39,965 nt of DNA from an uncultured Rikenella sp. (GTDB lineage: Bacteria > Bacteroidota > Bacteroidia > Bacteroidales > Rikenellaceae). The notes beneath the pieces were generated by a model. The model was not told where the DNA came from, searched no databases, and was given only the letters and a program-made list of their open reading frames with translations. Where the stretch lies: assembly GCA_910577885.1 (NCBI GenBank), contig CAJTNK010000007.1, forward strand, positions 1,006 through 40,970. The letters are read 5' to 3'. This document shows positions 16,102-24,737 of this stretch, piece by piece. Each line of letters starts with the position of its first letter. The first letter of the stretch is position 1. A program made the position numbers and the translations under genes.

Positions 16102-16447
16102 CTTTGGCGACGGGCTGGAACTGCCGCTTTTTACCTACGGTTTCCTCGCGCTACCTCGGCATAGCCCGCAAGCGGTCTCTGCCCTCGGAACGCTGCTCGG
16201 TTGAAAAAAGCGGCACCAAAAACTTTTGAGATAGCATACGCTACGCCTTAGGCTCCGCAATCCTCAGGGGCATGGGTGGGGCTTTCTCGGTGCGGCGCGA
16301 TGAGGTAATTTACGCATGACGCGCCGACACCGGAAAGCCCCACCCAAAGCACGAGGCTGACACGGCCAAAGCATCCCAACGGGATGCGTGCTAAAGTTTT
16401 TTTGGTTCTTTTTGTTCACAAAAAGAACAGTACCCTCCCGTAGCTAA
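16102..16447 (+). repeat. Family A modular hairpin repeat, copy A4 with an insertion in the first tip loop
   Basis: This fills most of the 16083-16482 gap. The left tip stem GCCGCTTTTT / AAAAAAGCGGC is interrupted by roughly 70 extra bases (about 16133-16202) in its loop. The other parts follow the family plan: GCATACGC/GCCTTAGGC block, central stem GGGTGGGG (16274) to CCCCACCC (16345), hairpin GCATCCCAACGGGATGC and right tip GTTCTTTTTG-TTCA-CAAAAAGAAC. Confidence 0.8.
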
Positions 16448-16482
16448 AAAATATTTGAAAAGGGAAAAATCAGTAGTAAGAC

Positions 16483-17238
16483 GTGGGGAAATTGTATGTA
16501 GTACCGACCCCGGTGGGGAATTTGGAAGACATCACGCTGCGAGCCGTGCGGGTGTTGCGGGAGTGCGACTACATCGTCGCGGAGGACACCCGCACCAGCG
16601 GCAATCTGTTGCGGCATTTGGAGATCAGCAAGCCGATGAGTTCGTACCATAAGTTCAACGAACACGGCGTGGTGGCTCAGATCGTGGCACGGATGGAGGG
16701 CGGACAGGACGTGGCGTTGATTTCGGACGCCGGGACCCCCGGCATTTCCGACCCGGGCTACCTGCTCGTGCGCCACGCCATCGATGCCGGAATCGACGTC
16801 GAGACCTTGCCCGGGCCGACGGCCTTTGTTCCGGCGCTGGTCGACAGCGGCTTGCCCTGCGACCGGTTCGTGTTCGAGGGTTTCCTGCCCCAAAAGAAAG
16901 GGCGCCAGACACGAATCGGGCTGCTCGCAGACGAGAGCCGGACCATGATCTTCTACGAGTCGCCGCACCGCGTCGGCAAGACCCTCGGTCAGCTCGCCGA
17001 ACGCTTCGGCGGCGAACGACGGGCGGCCGTTTGTCGCGAGATCTCCAAGAAATTCGAAGAGACCGTGCGCGGGACGCTCGCTGAACTGGGGGCCCGGTAT
17101 GCCGACCAGGAGCCGCGAGGCGAAATCGTCCTGGTGGTCGAAGGCGCATCGGCCGGCGACAAGCCGGGGAAAGCCGGGAAACGGACACACCGGCCGACGA
17201 CCGACCACGACGACAAGGACGAAGACCGCGAAGCCTAA
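16483..17238 (+). CDS. rsmI: 16S rRNA (cytidine1402-2'-O)-methyltransferase
   Basis: A 251-residue SAM-dependent methyltransferase of the tetrapyrrole-methylase fold that 2'-O-methylates C1402 of 16S rRNA in the ribosomal P site. Seen directly: the N-terminal VVPTPVGNLEDITLRA, then AEDTRTSGNLLRHL, the SAM loop DVALISDAGTPGISDPG, and LPGPTAFVPALVDSGLP, all strongly diagnostic. FYESPHRV and REISKKFEE follow as expected. The last 35 residues (after LVVEGAS) are a charged, low-complexity tail rich in Lys, Asp and Arg in place of the C-terminal domain of longer homologues. The start is GTG at 16483, right before the first strand. A family A repeat lies immediately upstream. Confidence 0.95.
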   Translation: MGKLYVVPTPVGNLEDITLRAVRVLRECDYIVAEDTRTSGNLLRHLEISKPMSSYHKFNEHGVVAQIVARMEGGQDVALISDAGTPGISDPGYLLVRHAIDAGIDVETLPGPTAFVPALVDSGLPCDRFVFEGFLPQKKGRQTRIGLLADESRTMIFYESPHRVGKTLGQLAERFGGERRAAVCREISKKFEETVRGTLAELGARYADQEPRGEIVLVVEGASAGDKPGKAGKRTHRPTTDHDDKDEDREA

Positions 17239-17260
17239 CCACCCTTATCGGGAGAGACTG

Positions 17261-17273
17261 CATGCAAATTGCA
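17261..17273. promoter_or_regulatory. Inverted-repeat site upstream of the recombinase gene
   Basis: CATGCAAATTGCA, built as TGCAA-A-TTGCA. The same 13 bases recur at 18653-18665, just after the recombinase gene. It lies about 12 bases before a -7-like TACTTTTC (17285-17292), so it could be an operator or recombinase-binding site. The role is inference. Confidence 0.5.
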
Positions 17274-17322
17274 CGCAAATTCCATACTTTTCCGCTCGTA
17301 AAATCAAAGCGGAATCACACCC

Positions 17323-18558
17323 ATGTACAAGTATGCGAAAGACGGCGTGTCGCTCTCCTCGGTGCTCGACACCCGACGCGCCAAAAAAAACGGTCTCTTT
17401 CCCGTCAAAATCCAAGTCGTCTACAAGCGCATCCAACGGTACTACCCCACCGGCAAAGAGCTCTCGCCGGACGAGTGGTCGCGCATGCCGCGGACCCGCA
17501 ACCGCCGGTTGCTGGAGCTGCGGGCCGACCTCGACAGCAGCTTCGACCGCATCAAACGACAGGTCCAGGAGCTGCTCGCGCAGGGCGAATTTTCATTCGA
17601 ACGGCTGAACCAGCTCCTGGGACGCTGCCGCGGTGAGACGCTGAACACCCTCTTCGGCCACCGCATCGACACCCTGCGCGCCGAACAGCGCATCGGCACG
17701 ATGCTTTGGTACGACAACACGCTCCGTTCGATCCAACGTTTCGCCTCCCGTCCCGTGTCGCTCGAGGAGGTCACCGTCCCCTGGCTCCAACGCTACACGA
17801 AATTCCTCCGGGCCGACCACAAAAGCGTCACGACCGTCAGCATGTACCTGCGCGCCATCCGCGCCATCCTCAACCAAGCCCGCAAAACCGGCCTCCTGCG
17901 CGACACCCACTACCCGTTCGGCAAAGGGAAGTTCGAAATCCAAGAGGGCGAGGGACGCAAAATCGCCCTCACCCTCCGCCAAATCGAACAGATCGTCCGC
18001 TACTCGGACGGCAACCGGCAGACGGCCTACTACCGCGACCTGTGGTTTTTCATCTACCTCTGCAACGGGATCAACGTCGCGGACCTCATCCGGCTGAAGT
18101 ACGCCGACATCCTCGACGGCGAAATCCGTTTCGTGCGCCAAAAGACCGAACGAACGGCCCACAAGCGTCGCGAGATCCGCGCCATTCTCACCCCCGAGAT
18201 GCAGGCGATCCTCGAACGGTGGGGCAATCCTCCGTCGGCCGAGAATTACCTGTTTCCGTTTCTGAGCGGTCGCGAGACGCCGATCGAGCTGAAAATCAAG
18301 ACCCAGAACCTGACCCGGCGGATCAACCGCCACATGAACACCCTCGGCCAGCGGCTCGGAATCGGCAAAATATCGACCTACACGGCCCGCCACTCGTTCG
18401 CCACGATTCTGAAACGGAGCGGCGCGAATCTCGTCTACATCTCCGAGTCGCTGGGTCACAGCGACCTGAAAACAACGACCTGTTACCTGGCGGGGTTCGA
18501 GCGCGAAGAGCGCGAACGCAACGCCCGCCTGCTCACCGCCTTCGACCACGAAGTCTGA
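17323..18558 (+). CDS. Tyrosine-type site-specific recombinase (Bacteroidetes integrase/invertase type)
   Basis: A 411-residue recombinase. Residues 1-100 form the arm-type DNA-binding domain (VKIQVVYKRIQRYYPTGKEL), 100-200 the SAM-like core-binding domain, and 210-400 the catalytic domain. The nucleophile is Tyr388 (TTCYLAGF), preceded by R356 in YTARHSFAT and H379 in LGHSDLKTT. Two usual catalytic positions differ: the first Arg (TGLR in classical integrases) is N251 in CNGINVADL, and the His of HxxR is Tyr. Variant first boxes are common in Bacteroidetes tyrosine recombinases. Such enzymes often flip promoters or shuffle surface-protein genes beside them. Here the next reading frame is a headless susC whose broken end lies 170 bases downstream, so it is the obvious candidate to drive that inversion. 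The gene is flanked by the CATGCAAATTGCA repeat. The ATG at 17323 fits the family N-terminus. Confidence 0.9.
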   Translation: MYKYAKDGVSLSSVLDTRRAKKNGLFPVKIQVVYKRIQRYYPTGKELSPDEWSRMPRTRNRRLLELRADLDSSFDRIKRQVQELLAQGEFSFERLNQLLGRCRGETLNTLFGHRIDTLRAEQRIGTMLWYDNTLRSIQRFASRPVSLEEVTVPWLQRYTKFLRADHKSVTTVSMYLRAIRAILNQARKTGLLRDTHYPFGKGKFEIQEGEGRKIALTLRQIEQIVRYSDGNRQTAYYRDLWFFIYLCNGINVADLIRLKYADILDGEIRFVRQKTERTAHKRREIRAILTPEMQAILERWGNPPSAENYLFPFLSGRETPIELKIKTQNLTRRINRHMNTLGQRLGIGKISTYTARHSFATILKRSGANLVYISESLGHSDLKTTTCYLAGFEREERERNARLLTAFDHEV

Positions 18559-18585
18559 CCGACCGTTCGGCCTCGGGTGACGGGA

Positions 18586-18605
18586 GGAGAGCCGCATCGC
18601 TCTCC
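18586..18605 (+). terminator. Hairpin after the recombinase gene
   Basis: GGAGAGC, loop CGCATC, then GCTCTCC, 28 bases after the recombinase stop, with no T-run. A weak terminator at best; if functional it would help keep the headless susC silent. Confidence 0.35.
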
Positions 18606-18651
18606 CCCCGCTCCGGCGGGCCCTCTCCGACGGCACAAAACGGGAAGAGTT

Positions 18652-18668
18652 ACATGCAAATTGCATGT
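18652..18668. promoter_or_regulatory. Perfect inverted repeat downstream of the recombinase gene
   Basis: ACATGCAA-A-TTGCATGT, 8-bp arms around one base, sharing 13 bases with the site at 17261-17273. It lies 60 bases before the putative crossover site. A recombinase accessory-binding site is the simplest reading, but that is inference. Confidence 0.5.
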
Positions 18669-18727
18669 CCGGCGACCTGAAACAACCACTTATCATGCTT
18701 AAAATCAAGCCACAAAGCCCTCCTGCG

Positions 18728-18746
18728 CCGATGCTTTACAAGCAGA
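18728..18746 (+). other. Putative inversion crossover site 1 (silent susC end)
   Basis: CCGATGCTTTACAAGCAGA. The identical 19 bases occur in inverted orientation at 35692-35710 inside the complete susC, at the same reading-frame position. TGCTT-TAC-AAGCA inside it is a short inverted repeat, as expected of a tyrosine-recombinase core. To the left of it, similarity to susC stops completely; to the right, the susC reading frame begins. Confidence 0.65.
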
Positions 18747-21700
18747 AGCCGTTACGGTTACAGCACTTGGTGGGAAGAAACAGGACCGGAAAGTCGGGTA
18801 TGCGACCACCACGGTGAAAGGGGACGCGTTGGCACGGACCAATACCATCAGCCCGATCAATGCTTTGCAAGGGAAGGTAGCCGGGTTGAATGTCAATGTC
18901 AGCGGTTCGTCGGGGTTGACCAGTACGCCGATGGTTACGCTGCGTGGTGCTAAGTCGTTGGACAAGAACAACTCGCCGATCTATGTCATCGACGGGATTG
19001 TCATGGAAAATGAATACGGTACCTCGGCTACGTCCAACGAAGGGAATATGTACGGGAACCAGTTGAAGAACTTGAACTCGGCTGACTTCGAATCGGTTAC
19101 GGTGTTGAAGGGGGCTGCTGCGACTTCGCTGTACGGTTCTCGGGGTGCCAACGGTGCCATCGTGATTACCACCAAAGGCGGTAAGGCTCGCAAAGGGATC
19201 GGTGTCGAAGTGAACTACACCCACGAATTCAATCAGCTCTATGCTGCGCCGATCGCGCTGCAGAACCTCTACGGGATGGGGTCCGCTTTCAATGATTATG
19301 AAGGGCAGATCAACCCGGACTTGCAATCTTCGGCTTCCGAGTATATCGGAACTTCGTTCGGTCCGCGGATGGATGGACAGTTGATGCGTCAGAACTACAA
19401 ACTGTGGCAAGGGCGCGAAGGGTATGAATACAACCCGAACGAACCGCTCGTAGCACACAAGAACAACTGGAAATCGTTTTTCCAGACCGGGAAACAGGAC
19501 AACGTGAGCGTAGCCTTGACCGGTGGGTCGGAAAAAGCGACCTATCGTTTGTCGTACGGTTATACTTCGATGAAAGGTGCCTTGCCGAACAACGACTTCG
19601 ACCGTCACTCGATCAACTTCCGCACCAACGGGAAAATCAATGATATTTTCTCGGTGGACTTCAGCATGCAGTACTCCAATACGCAAACGCTGAATGCTAC
19701 TTCGATCAATGCTTTCGGTTCCAACATCTTGCAGCAGGTGGCCGGCAATTTGGCTCGTAACACCGACTTGAAATGGTTCCGCGACAATTACATCGACTAC
19801 AGCACCTGGGAACGCATGGTTCCGGGGGATGGTCCTCAGCCGTTGCGTTCGCTGCAGAGCGCATTGAACACGTTCGTTGACCAGCATGTGAACCACACCG
19901 AACAGACGATCATTTCTCGTTTGGCTTTGAATGCGCAGCTGACCGACTGGTTGGATGCCAGCGCAAGCCTCTCGTACAACTACTTCCAGGAAAACGACGA
20001 GACCAAAAACTGGGGCTCGGAAAAATACCGAATGGGTGGCGGTAACAAATATGCCATCAGCGGTACCAACTGGGGTAAGTACAACTCGTTGATTACGTTG
20101 CACAGCAACAACCGTTTCCTGGACGATAACTTGGAGTTGGACGTTCGTTTGATTAACGAAATCTACGGGAACCAAGCGGGGGCAAGCTACAGCCGTTCGA
20201 CCAACGGCGGGCTGAAAATCCCGGGGATCTTCTCTTTTGCCAACACGCAGAATCCGGTTACGATCGACAACTTCAGCTCGAGCTGGAACCGTCGGAATAA
20301 CATGGTGGTCGGTCTCGGTGGGGTAGTGAACCTCTCGTGGAAAGACCAGATCACCTTGGAAGTCACCGGGCGTAACGACTGGATCTCGTCGCTGCTCTAT
20401 CCGGACTTCATGTTGCGCGACGGAGCACACGACAACTACTCGGTGTTCTATCCTTCGGTGAACGCATCGTGGGTCTTCTCGGATACGTTCAACATCGATC
20501 CGTCGATCCTCTCGTTCGGTAAATTGCGTGCGTCGTGGGCTCAGGTAGGTTCCGGTACGAGCGCTTATGCAACCTCCAGCGGGGCAGGCGGTTACAACTA
20601 CGCTGAGGTGACCCCGGTAACCGGCAGCAACCTCTTCAAGGCGACTCCGAATGACGGGACCCTGCCGAACTACGACTTGAAGCCGGAGTTGCAGACTTCT
20701 ATGGAATTCGGTGCCGACCTGCGTTTCCTGAACGGGGCGATCGGGGTGGACGTGGCTTACTACAAGATCAATACCCGCAACCAGATTCTGACCCTGTCGG
20801 CCGTGAAAGAGTCCGGGGTAAGCAAACAGCTCATCAACGCCGGTAACATCCAGAACCAAGGGTGGGAAATCGGTTTGGACTTCCGTCCGATTCAGACCAA
20901 CACCGTACGGTGGGATATCGGTTTGTTGTGGAGCCGCAACCGCAGTAAGGTGAAAAAACTTCACCCGAACGTTTCGCGTTATCTCTTCTTCAACGATGGC
21001 TCGGCTCGGTTGGTACCTTCGATCGTCGCTTTCGAAGGCGGCGCATTCGGCCAGATCGTTGCAGGTCAGGGGTATAGCACGACCTCGAATCAGGCTTACT
21101 ACTACGACCGGGAAGACCCGAACAATCCGTTGAACGGGAAGAAAGCGTTGAACTATTTGGGCGACAACGTCAGCAACGGTCTTTCGATTTCGGTATGGCA
21201 GGTCAACGGCAATATGCCGGGCCGGAACATCAATCCGGAAACGGGCAAATACTACGACAACTACTACAACGCAGATCATACGTATGATGTGTTGGGTAAG
21301 GTAGAACCCGACTTCAACGCATCGTTCAACACGAACGTGATGGTGAACCTGCCGAACAACAGCGGTTCGTTGGACTTCTTCGCTCAGATCGACGGTCGCG
21401 TCGGTGGGAATATCATCTCGACGAGCTATGTCGCTGCATCCAGCGCCGGTTCGAATAAAGGTACCCTGTACGGTCGTGACAAAGAACACGGCGGTTTGTA
21501 CCGCAAAACGACGACCGGAGGCGAAGCCTACAACGGGATGATCCTCGATGGGGTTTATGCCGGTAGAACTCGTCAGTTGGCAACGACGCTCAACGGACAG
21601 GGTTCGTATGTGAACGACGAAGGGGAAACCGTCTACGGGGTGGTCGACCTGCGCGGCATGACCATGCAGGAGGCTGTCGACAAGGGGTATATCGCTCCGA

Positions 21701-22023
21701 TGCTCAGCTCGGCTTATTATCAGTATCAGTTCGTTCTCGGTAACGCCCGTACTCCGACCGAATATATGGTATACGACGGCACGTACTTCTCGTTGCGCGA
21801 AATCACCCTCGGGTACAACTTCCCGCAGAAGTGGATCAAATATGTCGGGTTGCAGGATGCACGTATCTCGTTCTCGGCACGTAATATCTGCTATCTGTAC
21901 AACAAGTTGCCGGACCACATCAACCCGGAATCCATGTCGTCGGCCAACCCGCTGGTGCCGATCGACTGGGGTGGAGTACCGTACACCCGCAACTTCTCGA
22001 TCAACCTGAACTTGCGATTCTAA
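18730..22023 (+). CDS. SusC-like TonB-dependent outer-membrane transporter, 5'-truncated silent cassette
   Basis: 1097 uninterrupted codons starting DALQAEAVTVTAL and ending in the outer-membrane signature NFSINLNLRF. It aligns from residue 100 onward with the complete SusC at 32421-36005. Present are the plug (ALQGKVAGLNV, GAKSLDKNNSPIYVIDGIVM, VLKGAAATSLYGSRGANGAIVITTKGG) and the whole 22-strand barrel. Missing are the start codon, signal peptide and CarboxypepD_reg domain. In frame, a TAA stands at 18700-18702 with no start codon between it and 18730. The first internal ATG, at 18814, would give a protein that cannot be exported. No frameshift or stop breaks the rest, so the frame is under selection or was functional recently. 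With the susD 40 bases downstream it would import a glycan or peptide-derived ligand once joined to a promoter and 5' end, most likely by inversion. If annotated from ATG the CDS is 18814-22023. Confidence 0.9.
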   Translation, partial: DALQAEAVTVTALGGKKQDRKVGYATTTVKGDALARTNTISPINALQGKVAGLNVNVSGSSGLTSTPMVTLRGAKSLDKNNSPIYVIDGIVMENEYGTSATSNEGNMYGNQLKNLNSADFESVTVLKGAAATSLYGSRGANGAIVITTKGGKARKGIGVEVNYTHEFNQLYAAPIALQNLYGMGSAFNDYEGQINPDLQSSASEYIGTSFGPRMDGQLMRQNYKLWQGREGYEYNPNEPLVAHKNNWKSFFQTGKQDNVSVALTGGSEKATYRLSYGYTSMKGALPNNDFDRHSINFRTNGKINDIFSVDFSMQYSNTQTLNATSINAFGSNILQQVAGNLARNTDLKWFRDNYIDYSTWERMVPGDGPQPLRSLQSALNTFVDQHVNHTEQTIISRLALNAQLTDWLDASASLSYNYFQENDETKNWGSEKYRMGGGNKYAISGTNWGKYNSLITLHSNNRFLDDNLELDVRLINEIYGNQAGASYSRSTNGGLKIPGIFSFANTQNPVTIDNFSSSWNRRNNMVVGLGGVVNLSWKDQITLEVTGRNDWISSLLYPDFMLRDGAHDNYSVFYPSVNASWVFSDTFNIDPSILSFGKLRASWAQVGSGTSAYATSSGAGGYNYAEVTPVTGSNLFKATPNDGTLPNYDLKPELQTSMEFGADLRFLNGAIGVDVAYYKINTRNQILTLSAVKESGVSKQLINAGNIQNQGWEIGLDFRPIQTNTVRWDIGLLWSRNRSKVKKLHPNVSRYLFFNDGSARLVPSIVAFEGGAFGQIVAGQGYSTTSNQAYYYDREDPNNPLNGKKALNYLGDNVSNGLSISVWQVNGNMPGRNINPETGKYYDNYYNADHTYDVLGKVEPDFNASFNTNVMVNLPNNSGSLDFFAQIDGRVGGNIISTSYVAASSAGSNKGTLYGRDKEHGGLYRKTTTGGEAYNGMILDGVYAGRTRQLATTLNGQGSYVNDEGETVYGVVDLRGMTMQEAVDKGYIAPMLSSAYYQYQFVLGNARTPTEYMVYDGTYFSLREITLGYNFPQKWIKYVGLQDARISFSARNICYLYNKLPDHINPESMSSANPLVPIDWGGVPYTRNFSINLNLRF

Positions 22024-22063
22024 ATTCCGCGTTACAAACCATTCTTAAAGAGAGATCATTTTT

Positions 22064-24301
22064 ATGAGAACATACAAAAAATACATACTGGGTGCCGCGG
22101 TTCTTTCCGTCGCAGCTCTGACGGGCTGTAAGGACAAGATGCGGGAGCTCAACACCAACCCGAACCTGATGACTTCCGCTCTGCCGGAATATCAGTTCCT
22201 CGGCGCTACGCAGGACTGGGGATTCTTCGGCCGTGGATGGCCGGCTTCGCGGGCCGGGAATATCGGAGCGTTGATGCAGGTGTCCGTTTGGAGAACCGGG
22301 AGCAATCCTTATGTCAATCCGACGACTTGGTCGGGCGGCAATATGAGTTTTATGAACAATTACTACGACCGATATTATTCGGGTGGTAAGGGTTTGAACT
22401 CGATTGTTACGTACATCGACAAGATGGAAGACCCGGTGGACCGGCAACGGTATGCCGACATCCGTGCGATCGCGCGGCTGCTCCAGATGCACGAAGCGTG
22501 GACCGTGTTCACCAACTACGGTGCGATGGTCTTTTCGGAGGCTTTCCAGGCTCAGTCCGAAAAAATCATCAAACCGGCTTACGACGTCTACAGCAAAGAG
22601 GCCGGCATCTACAAACAGTTGGACGACTCGGTGAAAATGTGTATCGCACAGCTTGCCTCTCCGATGTTCGGCGATGCGGTTGCTTTGGGACGGTATGACG
22701 GTTTTTACGGCCTGACCTACACCACCAAGGCGGAAGGGGGAGCTACCTGGACGGAAAACAAACCGGAAGTTCAACGTGAAAAATGGTTGAAATTCGCCAC
22801 CACGCTGCGGGTGAAGATGGCTTTGGCGTTGCGCAATGTCGATCCGGGATACTACCAGAGCGTGATTGGCGAAGTACGCCAGTTTGTCACCGAAAATCCG
22901 AATGCCATGATGAGCCAGGTGCAGGACGGGTGTCAGTTCATCCTTCCGAACACCTATAACCGGGACGACGGGAACCAGGCCGGGTTCTACTACTGTATGC
23001 CGGTGGCGTTTGTCAACTCGATGAAACTGGCCGATGACCCGCGTTTGCCGCTGGTTGTGACGCCGACCGAGTGCGATATCAACTACGACCAGTATTACAA
23101 ATTCGTAGCTACCTACTATCCTGACTCGCTGTTGTATAAGAGCGTTTACGATCCTGCGACCCAAAAGCGCGAATTGAAATCCTGGAACGGGATGTTGACT
23201 CAGAAATTCAACGGTCGGTCGTTGAATCCGGCGAATAATAACAAACCGACTGCGCAGCCGGGGACGCTTATCAACACTCAGTCGGTCACCTTTAGGCTCT
23301 ATCACCCGGATTATAAGAATCCGGACCAAGCGGGTATCTCTGACGAAGAGAAAGAGGCTCGCGAAAAACATAATGCTACGCTGAAAAATGCGAAACTGAA
23401 AAATGCCTTCACCGGCGTGGTCGAAGATGCTGTTATTTACAACAAGTATTCGGATCAGAAGGTTGAGAATACGTACACGAACGGGGTTTGCTCGTTCAGC
23501 GTGCGGATAGTGTCGGGTCTCCAGAATCGTCACTACGTGGCGAACAGCGGTAACGGTATTACTTGGAGTAACGGCCGTTGGGAGTACAACGACGACAAAC
23601 CGTCACAGTCCGACATCAAGTTGGCTACCAAAGTCTTGTCTTACGCCGAACATTGCTTCCTGATGGCTCTGATCTGCAACTACGACGGCGGAGTGATCGG
23701 TGGGAAAGACGCTGCCGCTTGGTACGAAGAAGGGATCCGCGCTTCGATGCAAGAAACGGTCGAAGATGCAGAACGTGTGTATGTACAGATCTGTACCAAC
23801 ACCGCTTACCCGGCTTTGGCGGGTGTGAACTCCGATGCCAACGGGGAAAACAAAAAGCTGTATAAGATCGACAAGGCTATGACCGATGCTTATCTGGCTA
23901 ATCCGTTGGTTCAGTTGACCGGCGGTGCCGATGAGATCACCAACAAGATCATGCTCCAGATGTGGCTGGCCAACTGGCAGAAACCGGAAAACACCTGGTT
24001 CTACTACAAGGCTACGGGGTATCCGCGTACGGTTAATTATCCGTGGGAAGTGGCTGACTACGACACCGGGCTGCCGCAGGCGATGGGCTTCGAACAGCCG
24101 TATTTGGCCAGCGGTGAGCAGATGGTGTGGCCGCGCCACGTGGTCGTTTCGTTGAGCGATGTGGAAAACGAAGCGAACTGGTACGACATGCAGACGAAAC
24201 TCTTGGAACAGAAGGAGCCGGCGTATGCGCCGAACGGGTGGAGCGACTACTCGGGACGCGTGTTCTGGGACGTTGCGAATCCGGCCGGCTTGGCTAACTA
24301 A
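22064..24301 (+). CDS. SusD/RagB-like surface lipoprotein (partner of the silent susC)
   Basis: A 745-residue outer-membrane lipoprotein that would cap the SusC barrel and bind its ligand. The signal peptide MRTYKKYILGAAVLSVAALTGC ends in a lipobox with Cys22; the mature start KDKMRELNTNPN is shared almost exactly with the second SusD here (KDKMKELNTNPN). SusD-type helical repeats follow: RYADIRAIARLLQMHEAW near 127-145 and the IMLQMWLANWQKP / AWYEEGIRASM blocks in the C-terminal half. It is longer than a typical SusD (about 500-600 residues), with an insertion-like region around 380-480. It starts 41 bases after the susC stop and has no promoter of its own that I can see, so its expression probably depends on the orientation of the upstream cassette. 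Confidence 0.9.
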   Translation: MRTYKKYILGAAVLSVAALTGCKDKMRELNTNPNLMTSALPEYQFLGATQDWGFFGRGWPASRAGNIGALMQVSVWRTGSNPYVNPTTWSGGNMSFMNNYYDRYYSGGKGLNSIVTYIDKMEDPVDRQRYADIRAIARLLQMHEAWTVFTNYGAMVFSEAFQAQSEKIIKPAYDVYSKEAGIYKQLDDSVKMCIAQLASPMFGDAVALGRYDGFYGLTYTTKAEGGATWTENKPEVQREKWLKFATTLRVKMALALRNVDPGYYQSVIGEVRQFVTENPNAMMSQVQDGCQFILPNTYNRDDGNQAGFYYCMPVAFVNSMKLADDPRLPLVVTPTECDINYDQYYKFVATYYPDSLLYKSVYDPATQKRELKSWNGMLTQKFNGRSLNPANNNKPTAQPGTLINTQSVTFRLYHPDYKNPDQAGISDEEKEAREKHNATLKNAKLKNAFTGVVEDAVIYNKYSDQKVENTYTNGVCSFSVRIVSGLQNRHYVANSGNGITWSNGRWEYNDDKPSQSDIKLATKVLSYAEHCFLMALICNYDGGVIGGKDAAAWYEEGIRASMQETVEDAERVYVQICTNTAYPALAGVNSDANGENKKLYKIDKAMTDAYLANPLVQLTGGADEITNKIMLQMWLANWQKPENTWFYYKATGYPRTVNYPWEVADYDTGLPQAMGFEQPYLASGEQMVWPRHVVVSLSDVENEANWYDMQTKLLEQKEPAYAPNGWSDYSGRVFWDVANPAGLAN

Positions 24302-24390
24302 TCGGTTCGGATTCCTGAAAAAAACCTCTCTTTTTCGGCCTCGCGTGACGTTCTCGGTTGGGTGAGCGTCACGGCTCGGTCGAAAAATCG

Positions 24391-24432
24391 GAAGAGCGAT
24401 CTCTCCTCGGTGACGAGGAGCGGTCGCTCTTC
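24391..24432 (+). terminator. Hairpin downstream of the silent susC-susD cassette
   Basis: GAAGAGCGA pairs with TCGCTCTTC, and inside it CTCCTC-GGTGAC-GAGGAG; TTCGTTTC follows. A likely terminator for the susCD transcript. Confidence 0.6.
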
Positions 24433-24737
24433 TTCGTTTCGAGGCCTCTGTACTTCGGAATGGACACCGGACTCGAACCCGCTGCGAATTTCCGCTGCGA
24501 GGCTCGTAGAGGGCTGCTGCAAAAGCAATCCGGCGGCCTTGAGTTTCGCAGCGGCGCGGTTGTGGAAGTTATCAAAAAGGGAAGCTATTCGGAACGGCTC
24601 TCTGCGTTTCGACAGGAGCATCCGGTGCGGGATGGTGAAAAAATGGTTCGAAGAATAACGGAAGCGGACAGGGACAGCAAAAAATGGTTCAAGGGGCGGC
24701 CGTTCGGGGAGGATGGACGTAGGAAGCTGGGTTACAA
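24433..24737. other. Intergenic stretch without a recognisable gene
   Basis: About 300 bases between the two terminators. It contains a sequence around 24474-24495 that looks like a tRNA T-arm on the minus strand and two close copies of CCGCTGCGA, but no complete tRNA or coding region. Confidence 0.4.

Noticed and set aside
17261..18668. Attachment sites of a complete integrative element
   Set aside because: Only the recombinase lies between the repeats. No mobilisation or cargo genes are present, so a regulatory or accessory-site role is more likely.
18736..21918. Long minus-strand open frame opposite the silent susC
   Set aside because: The plus-strand susC is homologous over its full length to the complete copy; the antisense translation has no recognisable features.
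18814..22023. Reading the headless susC as a normal gene starting at ATG 18814
   Set aside because: This start would lack a signal peptide and begin inside the plug-proximal region, and clear SusC homology extends 84 bases upstream of it to 18730.
24474..24495. tRNA T-arm-like sequence on the minus strand (GGGTTCGAGTCC)
   Set aside because: The T-stem has a mismatch and there is no matching acceptor, D-arm or anticodon arm in the next 80 bases, so no tRNA gene can be drawn.
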